Origin: Urophycis tenuis
Taxonomy: Eukaryota > Chordata > Actinopteri > Gadiformes > Phycidae
NCBI GenBank assembly: GCA_036785325.1
Contig: JAXIVH010000041.1
Span: forward strand, 2,484,001-2,548,000
Length of the DNA: 64,000 bases
Direction of reading: 5' to 3'
Shown in pieces: positions 22,175 through 33,554 of this stretch. Within the stretch, counting starts at the first letter, position 1, and each line of letters opens with the position of its first letter. Under the pieces are notes generated by a model. The model did no database searches. It worked only from the letters and a program-made list of their open reading frames with translations, and was not told where the DNA came from. The position numbers and the translations under genes are program-made.

Positions 22175-22442
22175 CTTTTCAATGCACGCGTTTTTTTTGT
22201 AACACGTGTAGCTATGATAAAGGACACGTGTTTTGGCCTGTTTTATTATTCATAGTTGGCTTAACAGTAATAGAATATTATTATATGCTATAAGTGACCA
22301 GACGTCCGAGATCAAAACTGGGAGCATAATCCCCGAGAAGGGGGAAAAAAAGGGTCAGCTATGTTTAAGTATATATATATATGTGTGTGTATATATGCGT
22401 GTGTGTGTGTGTATATATGCGTGTGTGTGTGTGTATATATGC

Positions 22443-22497
<55 letters not shown>

Positions 22498-23200
22498 AAT
22501 CACTTACTTGGAACGGCATTATCCCACATCGCTGTGAAGGGATGGCGTTAACCAGGTGGGCGTGCAACCCCTCGAGAGAGTTGCTGCCTCACCGGCACTT
22601 GTACTTGTTCAGCCGGATGCAGTTCTTCACAACCACCTTCACAGAGACATACAGCTGTATGCCAGGGGGGTCATGTAACACACAACCTATTGCAAGGTCC
22701 TCATATATGCTGGTGTCATTTTGAAATGTTACCATATACAAGTTTGAATGGTTTTGACACACGATGACTGCAGAGACAGCTGCAGGATGGCCCACGAAGC
22801 AGGACGGAGGGGGCCTGTGGCTGTGCGGGGAGGACCAGCGCTATGGGTGCTGCCGACACAGGGGGCGGGCGGGCCACAGGCTGACGCAGCAGGAGGCCTC
22901 GGCTGGAGGCGGGTGGGCGCAGGAGGCTTCGGCCGGGTGGAGGACGACAACGCAGTGGGCTGAACGGGCCGGTTGGTGGGAGTCACAGGCTCTGGCTCAT
23001 CAACAAATAACCTGGAAATATAAAATACACACGTGATCAGTATTGATATTGATATCTTTTATAAGAACACTGTTCATACCGTTTAGACTTTTTATACAAC
23101 TGTTTATACAATGTCCATACTGTTTATTTATTAATGTTTATCACTGAAAAATAAAGGTGACTTGGTATGACTTGTGTGCTATTTTCTTTCCACAGCCAAC
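22175..23200. repeat. Block B4
   Basis: Fourth copy of the module. Its microsatellite (about 22370-22494) is the longest, with two interspersed TATATATGCG segments. It has ATGCACGCG where the others have ATTCACGCG. B4 plus the five following monomers is nearly identical to B5 plus its five. Confidence 0.9.
22508..23011 (-). pseudogene. Captured exon-like segment, copy 4
   Basis: 504 bp with acceptor and GTAAGT donor kept. It has the shared TGA after KYKCR, plus private changes (STHSAGP for STHTAGP, and SIYEDLA for SINEDLA). Confidence 0.6.
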
Positions 23201-24884
23201 AGAACACACATGAATCAGCTTATTATTTCGACGACCCATGGGCAAATATAGTCATGCCATACGTCGTTGGAAAGCTTAGATTTCCCCGTTTAAAATGAGC
23301 CCATCTCCGAGCAATTTGGTTGCTCACAGACAAATCTGCGTCAGGTTGACTGAAGTCTACACAGCAGCTAAAGACATACCTTCAACGTTTCAATTAACAT
23401 CAATCTTTCCTTACAGAACACAAATTAATTAGCTTAGTATTTCAACGACCCATGAGTCAATATACTCTTGCCATACGCCGTTGGAAAGCTTAGATTTCCC
23501 CGCTTAAAATGAGCCCATCCGCGAGCAGTCTGGTTGATCACAGACTAAACTGCGTCAGGTTGACTGAAGTCTACCCAGCAGCTAAAAACATACCTTCAAT
23601 GTTTCAATTAACATCAATCTTTCCTTACAGAACAGAAATTAATTAGCTTAGTACTTCAATGACCCATGAGTCAATATAGTCTTGCCATACGCCGTTGGAA
23701 AGCTTAGATTTCCCCGCTTAAAATGAGTCCATCCGCGAGCAGTCTGGTTGATCACAGACTAAACTGCGTCAGGTTGAATGAAGTCTACCCAGCAGCTAAA
23801 AACATACCTTTAACGTTTCAATTAACATCAATCTTTCCTTACAGAACCCAAATTAATTAGCTTAGTATTTCAACGACCCTTTGGTGAATATAGTCTTGCC
23901 ATACGCCGTTGGAAAGCTTAGATTTCCCCGCTTATAATGAGCCCATCCCTGAGCAATTTGGTTGCTCACAGACTAAACTGCGTCAGGTTGACTGAAGTCT
24001 ACCCAGCAGCTAAAAACATACCTTCAACGTTTCAATTAACATCAATCTTTCCTTACAGAACACAAATTAATTAGCTTAGTATTTCAACGACCCATGAGTC
24101 AATATAGTCTTTCCATACGCCGTTGGAAAGCTTAGATTTCCCCGCTTAAAATGAGCCCATCCGCGAGCAGTCTGGTTGATCACAGACTAAACTGCGTCAG
24201 GTTTAATGAAGTCTACCCAGCAGCTAAAAACATACCTTTAACGTTTCAATTGACATCAATCTTTCCTTACAGAACACAAATTAATTAGCTTAGTATTTCA
24301 ACGGGCCATTGGTGAATATAGTCTTGCCATACGCCGTTGGAAAGCTTAGATTTCCCTGCTTATAATGAGCCCATCCCCAAGCAATTTGGTTGCTCAGAGA
24401 CAAAACTGTGTCAGGTTGACTGAAGTCTACCCAGCAGCTAAAAACATACCTTCAACGTTTCAATTAACATCAATCTTTCCTTACAGATCACAAATTAATT
24501 AGCTTAGTATTTCAACGACCCATGAGTCAATATACTCTTGCCATACGCCGTTGGAAAGCTTAGATTTCCCCGCTTAGAATGAGCCCATCCGCGAGCAGTC
24601 TGCTTGCTCACAGACAAAACTGCGTCAGATTGACTGAAGTCTACCCAGCAGCTAAAAACATACCTTCAACGTTTCAATTAAGATCAATCTTTCAATAAAG
24701 AACAGAAATTAATTAGCTTAGTATTTCAACGACCCATGACTCAATATAGTCTTGCCATACGCCGTTGGGAACCTTAGATTTCCCCGCTTAAAATGAGCCC
24801 ATCCCCGAGCAATTTGGTTGCTCACAGACAAAACTGCGTCAGGTTGACTGAAGTCTACCCAGCAGCTAAAAACATACCTTCAAC
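23201..24884. repeat. Satellite segment 6 (about 8 monomers)
   Basis: The first ~1.1 kb (to about 24310) duplicates 25883-26992 with the same private markers in order: ATACTCTTGCC, GAACAGAAATT, ATGAGTCCATCC, GAACCCAAATT, GTCTTTCCATACG, GGTTTAATGAAG and AACGGGCCATTGG. Confidence 0.95.
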
Positions 24885-25129
24885 TTTTCAATTCACGCGT
24901 TTTTTTTGTAACACGTGTAGCTATGATAAAGGACACATGTTTTGGCCTGTTTTATTATTCATAGTTGGCTTAACAGTAATAGAATATTATTATATGCTAT
25001 AAGTGACCAGACGTCCGAGATCAAAACTGGGAGCATAATCCCCGAGAAGGGGGAAAAAAAGGGTCAGCTATGTTTAAGTATATATATATATGTGTGTGTA
25101 TATATGCGTGTGTGTGTGTGTATATATGC

Positions 25130-25180
<51 letters not shown>

Positions 25181-25882
25181 AATCACTTACTTGGAACGGC
25201 ATTATCCCACATCGCTGTGAAGGGATGGCGTTAACCAGGTGGGCGTGCAACCCCTCGAGAGAGTTGCTGCCTCACCGGCACTTGTACTTGTTCAGCCGGA
25301 TGCAGTTCTTCACAACCACCTTCACAGAGACATACAGCTGTATGCCAGGGGGGTCATGTAACACACAACCTATTGCAAGGTCCTCATTTATGCTGGTGTC
25401 ATTTTGAAATGTTACCATATACAAGTTTGAATGGTTTTGACACACGATGACTGCAGAGACAGCTGCAGGATGGCCCACGAAGCAGGACGGAGGGGGCCTG
25501 TGGCTGTGCGGGGAGGACCAGCGGTATGGGTGCTGCCGACACAGGGGGCGGGCGGGCCACAGGCTGACGCAGCAGGAGGCCTCGGCTGGAGGCGGGTGGG
25601 CGCAGGAGGCTTCGGCCGGGTGGAGGACGACAACGCAGTGGGCTGAACGGGCCGGTTGGTGGGAGTCACAGGCTCTGGCTCATCAACAAATAACCTGGAA
25701 ATATAAAATACACACGTGATCAGTATTGATATTGATATCTTTTATAAGAACACTGTTCATACCGTTTAGACTTTTTATACAACTGTTTATACAATGTCCA
25801 TACTGTTTATTTATTAATGTTTATCACTGAAAAATAAAGGTGACTTGGTATGACTTGTGTGCTATTTTCTTTCCACAGCCAA
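24885..25882. repeat. Block B5
   Basis: Fifth copy; microsatellite about 25079-25176, exon-like segment 25191-25694. It shares with B4 the variants GTAACACGTG, GGCATTATCCC and CCGTTTAGACTT, confirming that B4 and B5 are sister copies. Confidence 0.9.
25191..25694 (-). pseudogene. Captured exon-like segment, copy 5
   Basis: Same limits and the same TGA after KYKCR. Like copy 4 it has GGCATTATCCC near the donor, changing the ATG codon of GIMPFQ. Confidence 0.6.
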
Positions 25883-27994
25883 CAGAACACACATGAATCA
25901 GCTTATTATTTCGACGACCCATGGGCAAATATAGTCATGCCATACGTCGTTGGAAAGCTTAGATTTCCCCGTTTAAAATGAGCCCATCTCCGAGCAATTT
26001 GGTTGCTCACAGACAAATCTGCGTCAGGTTGACTGAAGTCTACACAGCAGCTAAAGACATACCTTCAACGTTTCAATTAACATCAATCTTTCCTTACAGA
26101 ACACAAATTAATTAGCTTAGTATTTCAACGACCCATGAGTCAATATACTCTTGCCATACGCCGTTGGAAAGCTTAGATTTCCCCGCTTAAAATGAGCCCA
26201 TCCGCGAGCAGTCTGGTTGATCACAGACTAAACTGCGTCAGGTTGACTGAAGTCTACCCAGCAGCTAAAAACATACCTTCAACGTTTCAATTAACATCAA
26301 TCTTTCCTTACAGAACAGAAATTAATTAGCTTAGTATTTCAATGACCCATGAGTCAATATAGTCTTGCCATACGCCGTTGGAAAGCTTAGATTTCCCCGC
26401 TTAAAATGAGTCCATCCGCGAGCAGTCTGGTTGATCACAGACTAAACTGCGTCAGGTTGAATGAAGTCTACCCAGCAGCTAAAAACATACCTTTAACGTT
26501 TCAATTAACATCAATCTTTCCTTACAGAACCCAAATTAATTAGCTTAGTATTTCAACGACCCTTTGGTGAATATAGTCTTGCCATACGCCGTTGGAAAGC
26601 TTAGATTTCCCCGCTTATAATGAGCCCATCCCTGAGCAATTTGGTTGCTCACAGACTAAACTGCGTCAGGTTGACTGAAGTCTACCCAGCAGCTAAAAAC
26701 ATACCTTCAACGTTTCAATTAACATCAATCTTTCCTTACAGAACACAAATTAATTAGCTTAGTATTTCAACGACCCATGAGTCAATATAGTCTTTCCATA
26801 CGCCGTTGGAAAGCTTAGATTTCCCCGCTTAAAATGAGCCCATCCGCGAGCAGTCTGGTTGATCACAGACTAAACTGCGTCAGGTTTAATGAAGTCTACC
26901 CAGCAGCTAAAAACATACCTTTAACGTTTCAATTGACATCAATCTTTCCTTACAGAACACAAATTAATTAGCTTAGTATTTCAACGGGCCATTGGTGAAT
27001 ATAGTCTTGCCATACGCCGTTGAAAAGCTTAGATTTCCCCGCTTAAAATGAGCCCATCCGCGAGCAGTCTGGTTGATCACAGACTAAACTGCCTCAGGTT
27101 GACTGAAGTCTACCCAGCAGCTAAAAACATACCTTCAACGTTTCAATTAACATCAATCTTTCCTTACAGAACACAAATTAATTAGCTTAGTATTTCAAAG
27201 GCCCTTTGGTGAATATAGTCTTGCCATACGCCGTTGAAAAGCTTAGATTTCCCCGCTTATAATGAGCCCATCCCCAAGCAATTTGGTTGCTCAGAGACAA
27301 AACTGTGTCAGGTTGACTGAAGTCTACCCAGCAGCTAAAAACATACCTTCAACGTTTCAATTAAGATCAATCTTTCAATAAAGAACAGAAATTAATTAGC
27401 TTAGTATTTCAACGACCCATGACTCAATATAGTCTTGCCATACGCCGTTGGGAACCTTAGATTTCCCCGCTTAAAATGAGCCCATCCGCGAGCAATTTGG
27501 TTGCTCACAGACTAAACTGCGTCAGGTTGACTAAAGTCTACCCAGCAGCTAAAAACATACCTTCAACGTTTCAATTAACATCAATCTTTCCTTACAGAAC
27601 ACAAATTAATTAGCTTAGTATTTCAACGACCCATGAGTCAATATACTCTTGCCATACGCCGTTGGAAAGCTTAGATTTCCCTGCTTAAAATGATTCCATC
27701 CGCGAGCAGTCTGGTTGCTCACAGACAAAACTGCGTCAGGTTGACTGAAGTCTACCCAGCAGCTAAAAACATACCTTCAACGTTTCAATTAAGATCAATC
27801 TTTCAATAAAGAACAGAAATTAATTAGCTTAGTATTTCAACGACCCATGACTCAATATAGTCTTGCCATATGCCGTTGGGAACCTTAGATTTCCCCGCTT
27901 AAAATGAGCCCATCCGCGAGCAATTTGGTTGCTCACAGACTAAACTGCGTCAGGTTGAATGAAGTCTACCCAGCAGCTAAAAACATACCTTCAA
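25883..27994. repeat. Satellite segment 7 (about 10 monomers)
   Basis: Begins as a duplicate of segment 6 and departs from it after about 26992. Two pre-block variants occur, near 27370-27470 and 27790-27890, the first followed by two ordinary monomers. This looks like a block lost by unequal exchange. Confidence 0.95.
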
Positions 27995-28246
27995 CTTTTC
28001 AATTCACACGTTTTTTTTGTAATACGTGTAGCTATGATAAAGGACACATGTTTTGGCCTGTTTTATTATTCATAGTTGGCTTAACAGTAATAGAATATTA
28101 TTATATGCTATAAGTGACCAGACGTCCGAGATCAAAACTGGGAGCATAATCCCCGAGAAGGGGGAAAAAAAGGGTCAGCTATGTTTAAGTATATATATAT
28201 ATGTGTGTGTATATATAAGTGTGTGTGTGTGTGTATATATGCGCGC

Positions 28247-28277
<31 letters not shown>

Positions 28278-28980
28278 AATCACTTACTTGGAACGGCATG
28301 ATCCCACATCGCTGTGAAGGGATGGCGTTAACCAGGTGGGCGTGCAACCCCTCGAGAGAGTTGCTGCCTCACCGGCACTTGTACTTGTTCAGCCGGATGC
28401 AGTTCTTCACAACCACCTTCACAGAGACATACAGCTGTATGCCAGGGGGGTCATGTAACACACAACCTATTGCAAGGTCCTCATTTATGCTGGTGTCATT
28501 TTGAAATGTTACCATATACAAGTTTGAATGGTTTTGACACACGATGACTGCAGAGACAGCTGCAGGATGGCCCACGAAGCAGGACGGAGGGGGCCTGTGG
28601 CTGTGCGGGGAGGACCAGCGGTATGGGTGCTGCCGACACAGGGGGCGGGCGGGCCACAGGCTGACGCAGCAGGAGGCCTCGGCTGGAGGCGGGTGGGCGC
28701 AGGAGGCTTCGGCCGGGTGGAGGACGACAACGCAGTGGGCTGAACGGGCCGGTTGGTGGGAGTCACAGGCTCTGGCTCATCAACAAATAACCTGGAAATA
28801 TAAAATACACACGTGATCAGTATTGATATTGATATCTTTTATAAGAACACTGTTCATACCGTTTACACTTTTTATACAACTGTTTATACAATGTCCATAC
28901 TGTTTATTTATTAATGTTTATCACTGAAAAATAAAGGTGACTTGGTATGACTTGTGTGCTATTTTCTTTCCACAGCCAAC
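27995..28980. repeat. Block B6
   Basis: Sixth copy; microsatellite about 28190-28273 with the TATATAAGTGTG variant, shared only with B8, which links these two copies. It has ATTCACACG at the left end. Confidence 0.9.
28288..28791 (-). pseudogene. Captured exon-like segment, copy 6
   Basis: 504 bp, splice-like borders kept, TGA after KYKCR present; otherwise identical at protein level to copies 2 and 3 in the frames examined. Confidence 0.6.
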
Positions 28981-31305
28981 AGAACACACATGAATCAGCT
29001 TATTATTTCGACGACCCATGGGCAAATATAGTCATGCCATACGTCGTTGGAAAGCTTAGATTTCCCCGTTTAAAATGAGCCAATCTCCGAGCAATTTGGT
29101 TGCTCACAGACAAATCTGCGTCAGGTTGACTGAAGTCTACACAGCAGCTAAAGACATACCTTCAACGTTTCAATTAACATCAATCTTTCCTTACAGAACA
29201 CAAATGAATTAGCTTAGTATTTCAACGACCCTTTAGTGAATATAGTCTTGCCATACGCCGTTGGAAAGCTTAGATTTCCCCGCTTAAAATGAGCCCATCC
29301 GCGAGCAGTCTGGTTGATCACAGACTAAACTGCGTCAGGTTGACTGAAGTCTACCCAGCAGCTAAAAACATAACTTCAACGTTTCAATTAACATCAATCT
29401 TTCCTTACAGAACACAAATTAATTAGCTTAGTATTTCAACGACCCTTTGGTGAATATAGTCTTGCCATACGCCGTTGGAAAGCTTAGATTTCCCCGCTTA
29501 TAATGAGCCCATCCCCGAGCAAATTGGTTGCTCACAGAGAAAACTGTGTCAGGTTGAGTGAAGTCTACCCAGCAGCTAAAAACATACCTTCAACGTTTCA
29601 ATTAACATCAATCTTTCCTTACAGAACACTAATTAATTAGCTTAGTATTTCAACGACCCATGAGTCAATATAGTCTTGCCATACGCCGTTGGAAAGCTTA
29701 GATTTCCCCGCTTATAATGAGCCCATCCACGAGCAATTTGGTTGATCACAGACTAAACTGGGTCAGGTTGACTGAAGTCTACCCAGCAGCTAAAAACATA
29801 CCTTCAACGTTTCAATTAACATCAATCTTTCCTTACAGAACACAAAATAATTAGCTTAGTATTTCAACGACCCATGAGTCGATATAGTCTTGCCATACGC
29901 CGTTGGAAAGCTTAGATTTCCCCGCTTAAAATGAGCCCATCCGCGAGCAGTCTGGTTGATCACAGACTAAACTGCGTCAGGTTGACTGAAGTCTACCCAG
30001 CAGCTAAAAACATACCTTCAACGTTTCAATTAACATCAATCTTTCCTTACAGAACACAAATTAATTAGCTTAGTATTTCAACGACCCTTTGGTGAATATA
30101 GTCTTGCCATACGCCGTTGGAAAGCTTAGATTTCCCCGCTTATAATGAGCCCATCCCCGAGCAATTTGGTTGCTCACAGACTAAACTGCGTCAGGTTGAC
30201 TGAAGTCTACCCAGCAGCTAAAAACATACCTTCAACGTTTCAATTAACATCAATCTTTCCTTACAGAACACAAATTAATTAGCTTAGTATTTCAACGACC
30301 CATGAGTCAATATAGTCTTGCCATACGCCGTTGGAAAGCTTAGATTTCCCCGCTTAAAATGAGCCCATCCGCGAGCAGTCTGGTTGATCACAGACTAAAC
30401 TGCGTCAGGTTGAATGAAGTCTACCCAGCAGCCAAAAACATACCTTTAACGTTTCAATTAACATCAATCTTTCCTTACAGAACACAAATTAATTAGCTTA
30501 GTATTTCAACGGCCCTTTGGTGAATATAGTCTTACCATACGCCGTTGAAAAGCTTAGATTTCCCTGCTTAAAATGAGCCCATCCGCCAGCAGTCTGGTTG
30601 ATCACAGACAAAACTGTGTCAGGTTGAGTGAAGTCTACCCAGCAGCTAAAAACATACCTTCAACGTTTCAATTAACATCAATCTTTCCTTACAGAACACA
30701 AATTAATTATCTTAGTATTTCAACGACCCATGAGTCAATATTGTCTTGCCATACGCCGTTGGAAAGCTTAGATTTCCCCGCTTAAAATGAGCCCATCCCC
30801 AAGCAATTTGGTTGCTCAGAGACAAAACTGTGTCAGGTTGACTGAAGTCTACCCAGCAGCTAAAAACATACCTTCAACGTTTCAATTAACATCAATCTTT
30901 CCTTACAGATCACAAATTAATTAGCTTAGTATTTCAACGACCAATGAGTCAATATAGTCTTGCCATACGCCGTTGGAAAGCTTAGATTTCCCCGCTTAAA
31001 ATGAGCCCATCCGCGAGCAGTCTGCTTGCTCACAGACAAAACTGCGTCAGGTTGACTGAAGTCTACCCAGCAGCTAAAAACATACCTTCAACGTTTCAAT
31101 TAAGATCAATCTTTCAATAAAGAACAGAAATTAATTAGCTTAGTATTTCAACGACCCATGACTCAATATAATCTTGCCATACGCCGTTGGGAACCTTAGA
31201 TTTCCCCGCTTAAAATGAGCCCATCCCCGAGCAATTTGGTTGCTCAAAGACAAAACTGCGTCAGGTTGACTGAAGTCTACCCAGCAGCTAAAAACATACC
31301 TTCAA
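28981..31305. repeat. Satellite segment 8 (about 11 monomers)
   Basis: Contains the GTCTTACCATACGCCGTTGAAAAG monomer (30530) also found in segment 2, followed by the same succession of variants, so part of segment 2 and this segment share an ancestor. Confidence 0.95.
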
Positions 31306-32280
31306 CTTTTCAATTCACGCGTTTTTTTTGTAATACGTGTAGCTATGATAAAGGACACATGTTTTGGCCTGTTTTATTATTCATAGTTGGCTTAACAGTA
31401 ATAGAATATTATTATATGCTATAAGTGACCAGACGTCCGAGATCAAAACTGGGAGCATAATCCCAGAGAAGGGGGAAAAAAAGGGTCAGCTATGTTTAAG
31501 TATATATATATATGTGTGTGTATATATGCGTGTGTGTGTGTGTATATAAGCGCGTGTGTGTGTGTGTGTGTGTGTTTTAATCACTTACTTGGAACGGCAT
31601 GATCCCACATCGCTGTGAAGGGATGGCGTTAACCAGGTGGGCGTGCAACCCCTCGAGAGAGTTGCTGCCTCGCCGGCACTTGTACTTGTTCAGCCGGATG
31701 CAGTTCTTCACAACCACCTTCACAGAGACATACAGCTGTATGCCAGGGGGGTCATGTAACACACAACCTATTGCAAGGTCCTCATTTATGCTGGTGTCAT
31801 TTTGAAATGTTACCATATACAAGTTTGAATGGTTTTGACACACGATGACTGCAGAGACAGCTGCAGGATGGCCCACGAAGCAGGACGGAGGGGGCCTGTG
31901 GCTGTGCGGGGAGGACCAGCGGTATGGGTGCTGCCGACACAGGGGGCGGGCGGGCCACAGGCTGACGCAGCAGGAGGCCTCGGCTGGAGGCGGGTGGGCG
32001 CAGGAGGCTTCGGCCGGGTGGAGGACGACAACGCAGTGGGCTGAACGGGCCGGTTGGTGGGAGTCACAGGCTCTGGCTCATCAACAAATAACCTGGAAAT
32101 ATAAAATACACACGTGATCAGTATTGATATTGATATCTTTTATAAGAACACTGTTCATACCGTTTACACTTTTTATACAACTGTTTATACAATGTCCATA
32201 CTGTTTATTTATTAATGTTTATCACTGAAAAATAAAGGTGACTTGGTATGACTTGTGTGCTATTTTCTTTCCACAGCCAA
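31306..32280. repeat. Block B7
   Basis: Seventh copy and the shortest microsatellite (about 31500-31574, with TATATAAGCGCG). Its downstream flank does not have the usual GGGCAAATATAGTCATGCC: at GACGACCCATG it passes directly into an ordinary monomer (GAGTCAATATACTC), a recombination junction. Confidence 0.9.
31589..32092 (-). pseudogene. Captured exon-like segment, copy 7
   Basis: The 3' frame is open through to the donor (CRRGSNSLEGLHAHL kept), as in copies 1 and 10, but it reads VLHDPPG like the nonsense class. It is therefore intermediate between the two classes. Confidence 0.6.
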
Positions 32281-32392
32281 CAGAACACACATGAATCAGC
32301 TTATTATTTCGACGACCCATGAGTCAATATACTCTTGCCATACGCCGTTGGAAAGCTTAGATTTCCCCGCTTAAAATGAGCCCATCCGCGAG
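32281..32392. repeat. Satellite segment 9a, half monomer before the LTR element
   Basis: Monomer interrupted after CATCCGCGAG by the retrotransposon and resumed at 40492. Confidence 0.95.
32389..32392 (+). other. 4-bp target-site duplication (CGAG), left
   Basis: CGAG precedes the TGTAAC end of the 5' LTR and again follows the 3' LTR at 40492-40495. Uninterrupted monomers read CCGCGAGCAGTC, so exactly these four bases were duplicated. Confidence 0.9.
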
Positions 32393-32455
32393 TGTAACAT
32401 TGGTAATATTGCTTCCACTTGCCATTGTGCCAGAAATGTATATACAGTATATATT

Positions 32456-32483
32456 GTCACTTTAAGTGACACGTGATCACGTG
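32456..32483 (+). promoter_or_regulatory. Palindromic U3 elements with paired E-boxes
   Basis: GTCACTTTAAGTGAC (32456-32470, inverted repeat with one central base) overlaps the perfect 14-bp palindrome CACGTGATCACGTG (32470-32483), which contains two CACGTG E-boxes. These end 14 bp upstream of the TATA box. CACGTG is bound by bHLH-Zip factors such as USF or MITF/TFE; binding here is inference. The same element is at 39991-40018 in the 3' LTR. Confidence 0.6.
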
Positions 32484-32497
32484 ACCATGCTGGTTCG

Positions 32498-32504
32498 TAT
32501 AAAG
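32498..32504 (+). promoter_or_regulatory. TATA box of the 5' LTR
   Basis: TATAAAG; 30 bp further on lies 32528, exactly where the later intron-less copy of the transcript begins, an independent indication of the cap site. Confidence 0.8.
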
Positions 32505-32552
32505 GGGAATGGCGCGCTCTTGCTCTTCCCAGTTATCTTGCCTGCGCAAGAG

Positions 32553-32706
32553 GTAGGTCACGGGTAGATGCATTGCACACTGTAAATGAAAGTTTATAAT
32601 AATGGTTGTTTTGGTTTAAGAAATGTTCTTATATCAATGTATATGTACCTAGGGATACTGATAGACTTTTCTATAATATGCTAACATAAATGTTCTATAT
32701 TTCTAG
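32553..32706 (+). other. Intron inside the LTR (154 bp)
   Basis: Donor AG|GTAGGT, branch-point-like TGCTAAC at about 32679, acceptor TTCTATATTTCTAG. Its removal joins GCGCAAGAG to TGTATGTAGC, and precisely that junction exists as DNA at 32819/32820. The duplicate thus documents use of this intron. Confidence 0.88.
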
Positions 32707-32794
32707 TGTATGTAGCATTGCCGATGATTATCCCATGCAGTGGAGTGACTGCATGGTGTTGTCCATCAACAGGTACCTATATTCTTTATTGTCG

Positions 32795-32885
32795 CCCAGT
32801 TATCTTGCCTGCGCAAGAGTGTATGTAGCATTGCCGATGATTATCCCATGCAGTGGAGTGACTGCATGGTGTTGTCCATCAACAG
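32795..32885 (+). repeat. Intron-less second copy of LTR exons 1 and 2 (91 bp)
   Basis: Matches 32528-32552 (25 bp) joined to 32707-32772 (66 bp) without visible mismatch. It ends where the first copy has a donor-like CAG|GTACCT (32773) and here continues into AATAAA, as if a second intron had also been removed. Confidence 0.92.
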
Positions 32886-32891
32886 AATAAA
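32886..32891 (+). promoter_or_regulatory. Polyadenylation signal of the LTR
   Basis: AATAAA followed by a TG-rich stretch (TTCGTGTATGGTGC at about 32910). In the 3' LTR the equivalent at 40421-40426 would end the genomic RNA. Confidence 0.8.
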
Positions 32892-32957
32892 AACTTCTGA
32901 CTGGGAATCTTCGTGTATGGTGCTTCACAACACAACGCAAGATCACATCTGTTACAC

Positions 32958-32975
32958 TGGTGCCGTGACGGTCTT
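32958..32975 (+). other. Primer-binding site
   Basis: One base after the LTR end the sequence reads TGGTGCCGTGACGG. TGG complements a tRNA CCA end, as required for tRNA-primed minus-strand synthesis. I do not assign the tRNA. Confidence 0.75.
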
Positions 32976-33248
32976 CTCGTGCATGCTGGACGTCGATGAG
33001 AAGAACTACCGACGTTTCTCAAGCTGACGAGAATCACCGGGGCTGTTTCCACGTGGTACTGTTGGCTAGGCTGGTCGCACATTTCTGAGTCTGTGAACGT
33101 GCGTTCTAAGCTACGCAGTTAAATTGTTCGTAGTTGATTGTCAGTTATGATGGCCACTTCATAGTTTCGAGTGCTGGTTTCAATCGCTCCCTGAGGGCTG
33201 TGTATTATTTAGAACGTTCTCAATTATATTCCTTCTTTACTACATATC

Positions 33249-33535
33249 GTAAGTTCCCGTTTGGCCACACGGTGGCGATGGTGTGTTACAAGTGATGTAA
33301 TTTTGTGCTATTTTCCGACCTGGCGATATACTTTTGCTGTTGCGATATCCCCGTCGTCCTGAAAGTGATTATTTTGATGTAATGAGTTTACATTCATTCT
33401 ATGCTTGACTGTCGCATACATCTTAATTTCTGTGTTCTCTTGGGGTAAATACGGTATATTTGGTGTATTGTATTTTATATTTAGTTATTTATTTTATTTA
33501 TTTATTTTTTTTTTTTTCTCTCATTGCGTACACAG
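33249..33535 (+). other. Probable leader intron upstream of gag
   Basis: A strong donor GTAAGT (33249) and, 287 bp later, a long pyrimidine tract (about 33505-33522) ending TTGCGTACACAG (33535), 19 bp before the gag ATG. Upstream donors in the LTR (32553, 32773) could also reach this acceptor. This explains why the gag frame runs open upstream through the T-rich tract (a hydrophobic Phe/Leu/Tyr stretch): that part is intron, not protein. Confidence 0.6.
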
Positions 33536-33554
33536 ATTACACACGTGCTTCATA

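Larger units (their letters stand above)
32393..32956 (+). repeat. 5' LTR
   Basis: U3 runs from 32393 to about 32527, with the inverted terminal motif TGTAAC/GTTACA. TATAAAG at 32498 predicts transcription start near 32528. Then come exon 1 (32528-32552), a 154-bp GT-AG intron (32553-32706), exon 2 (32707-32772) and 22 bp of intron-like sequence starting GTACCT. A second, intron-less copy of both exons (32795-32885) follows, joined directly to AATAAA at 32886, then U5. The internal duplication makes the R region unusually long (about 380 bp). Confidence 0.94.

Noticed and set aside
33405..33554. N-terminal extension of Gag with a hydrophobic, signal-like stretch
   Set aside because: It is a translation of the T-rich polypyrimidine tract of a probable leader intron; the ATG at 33555 follows the splice acceptor.
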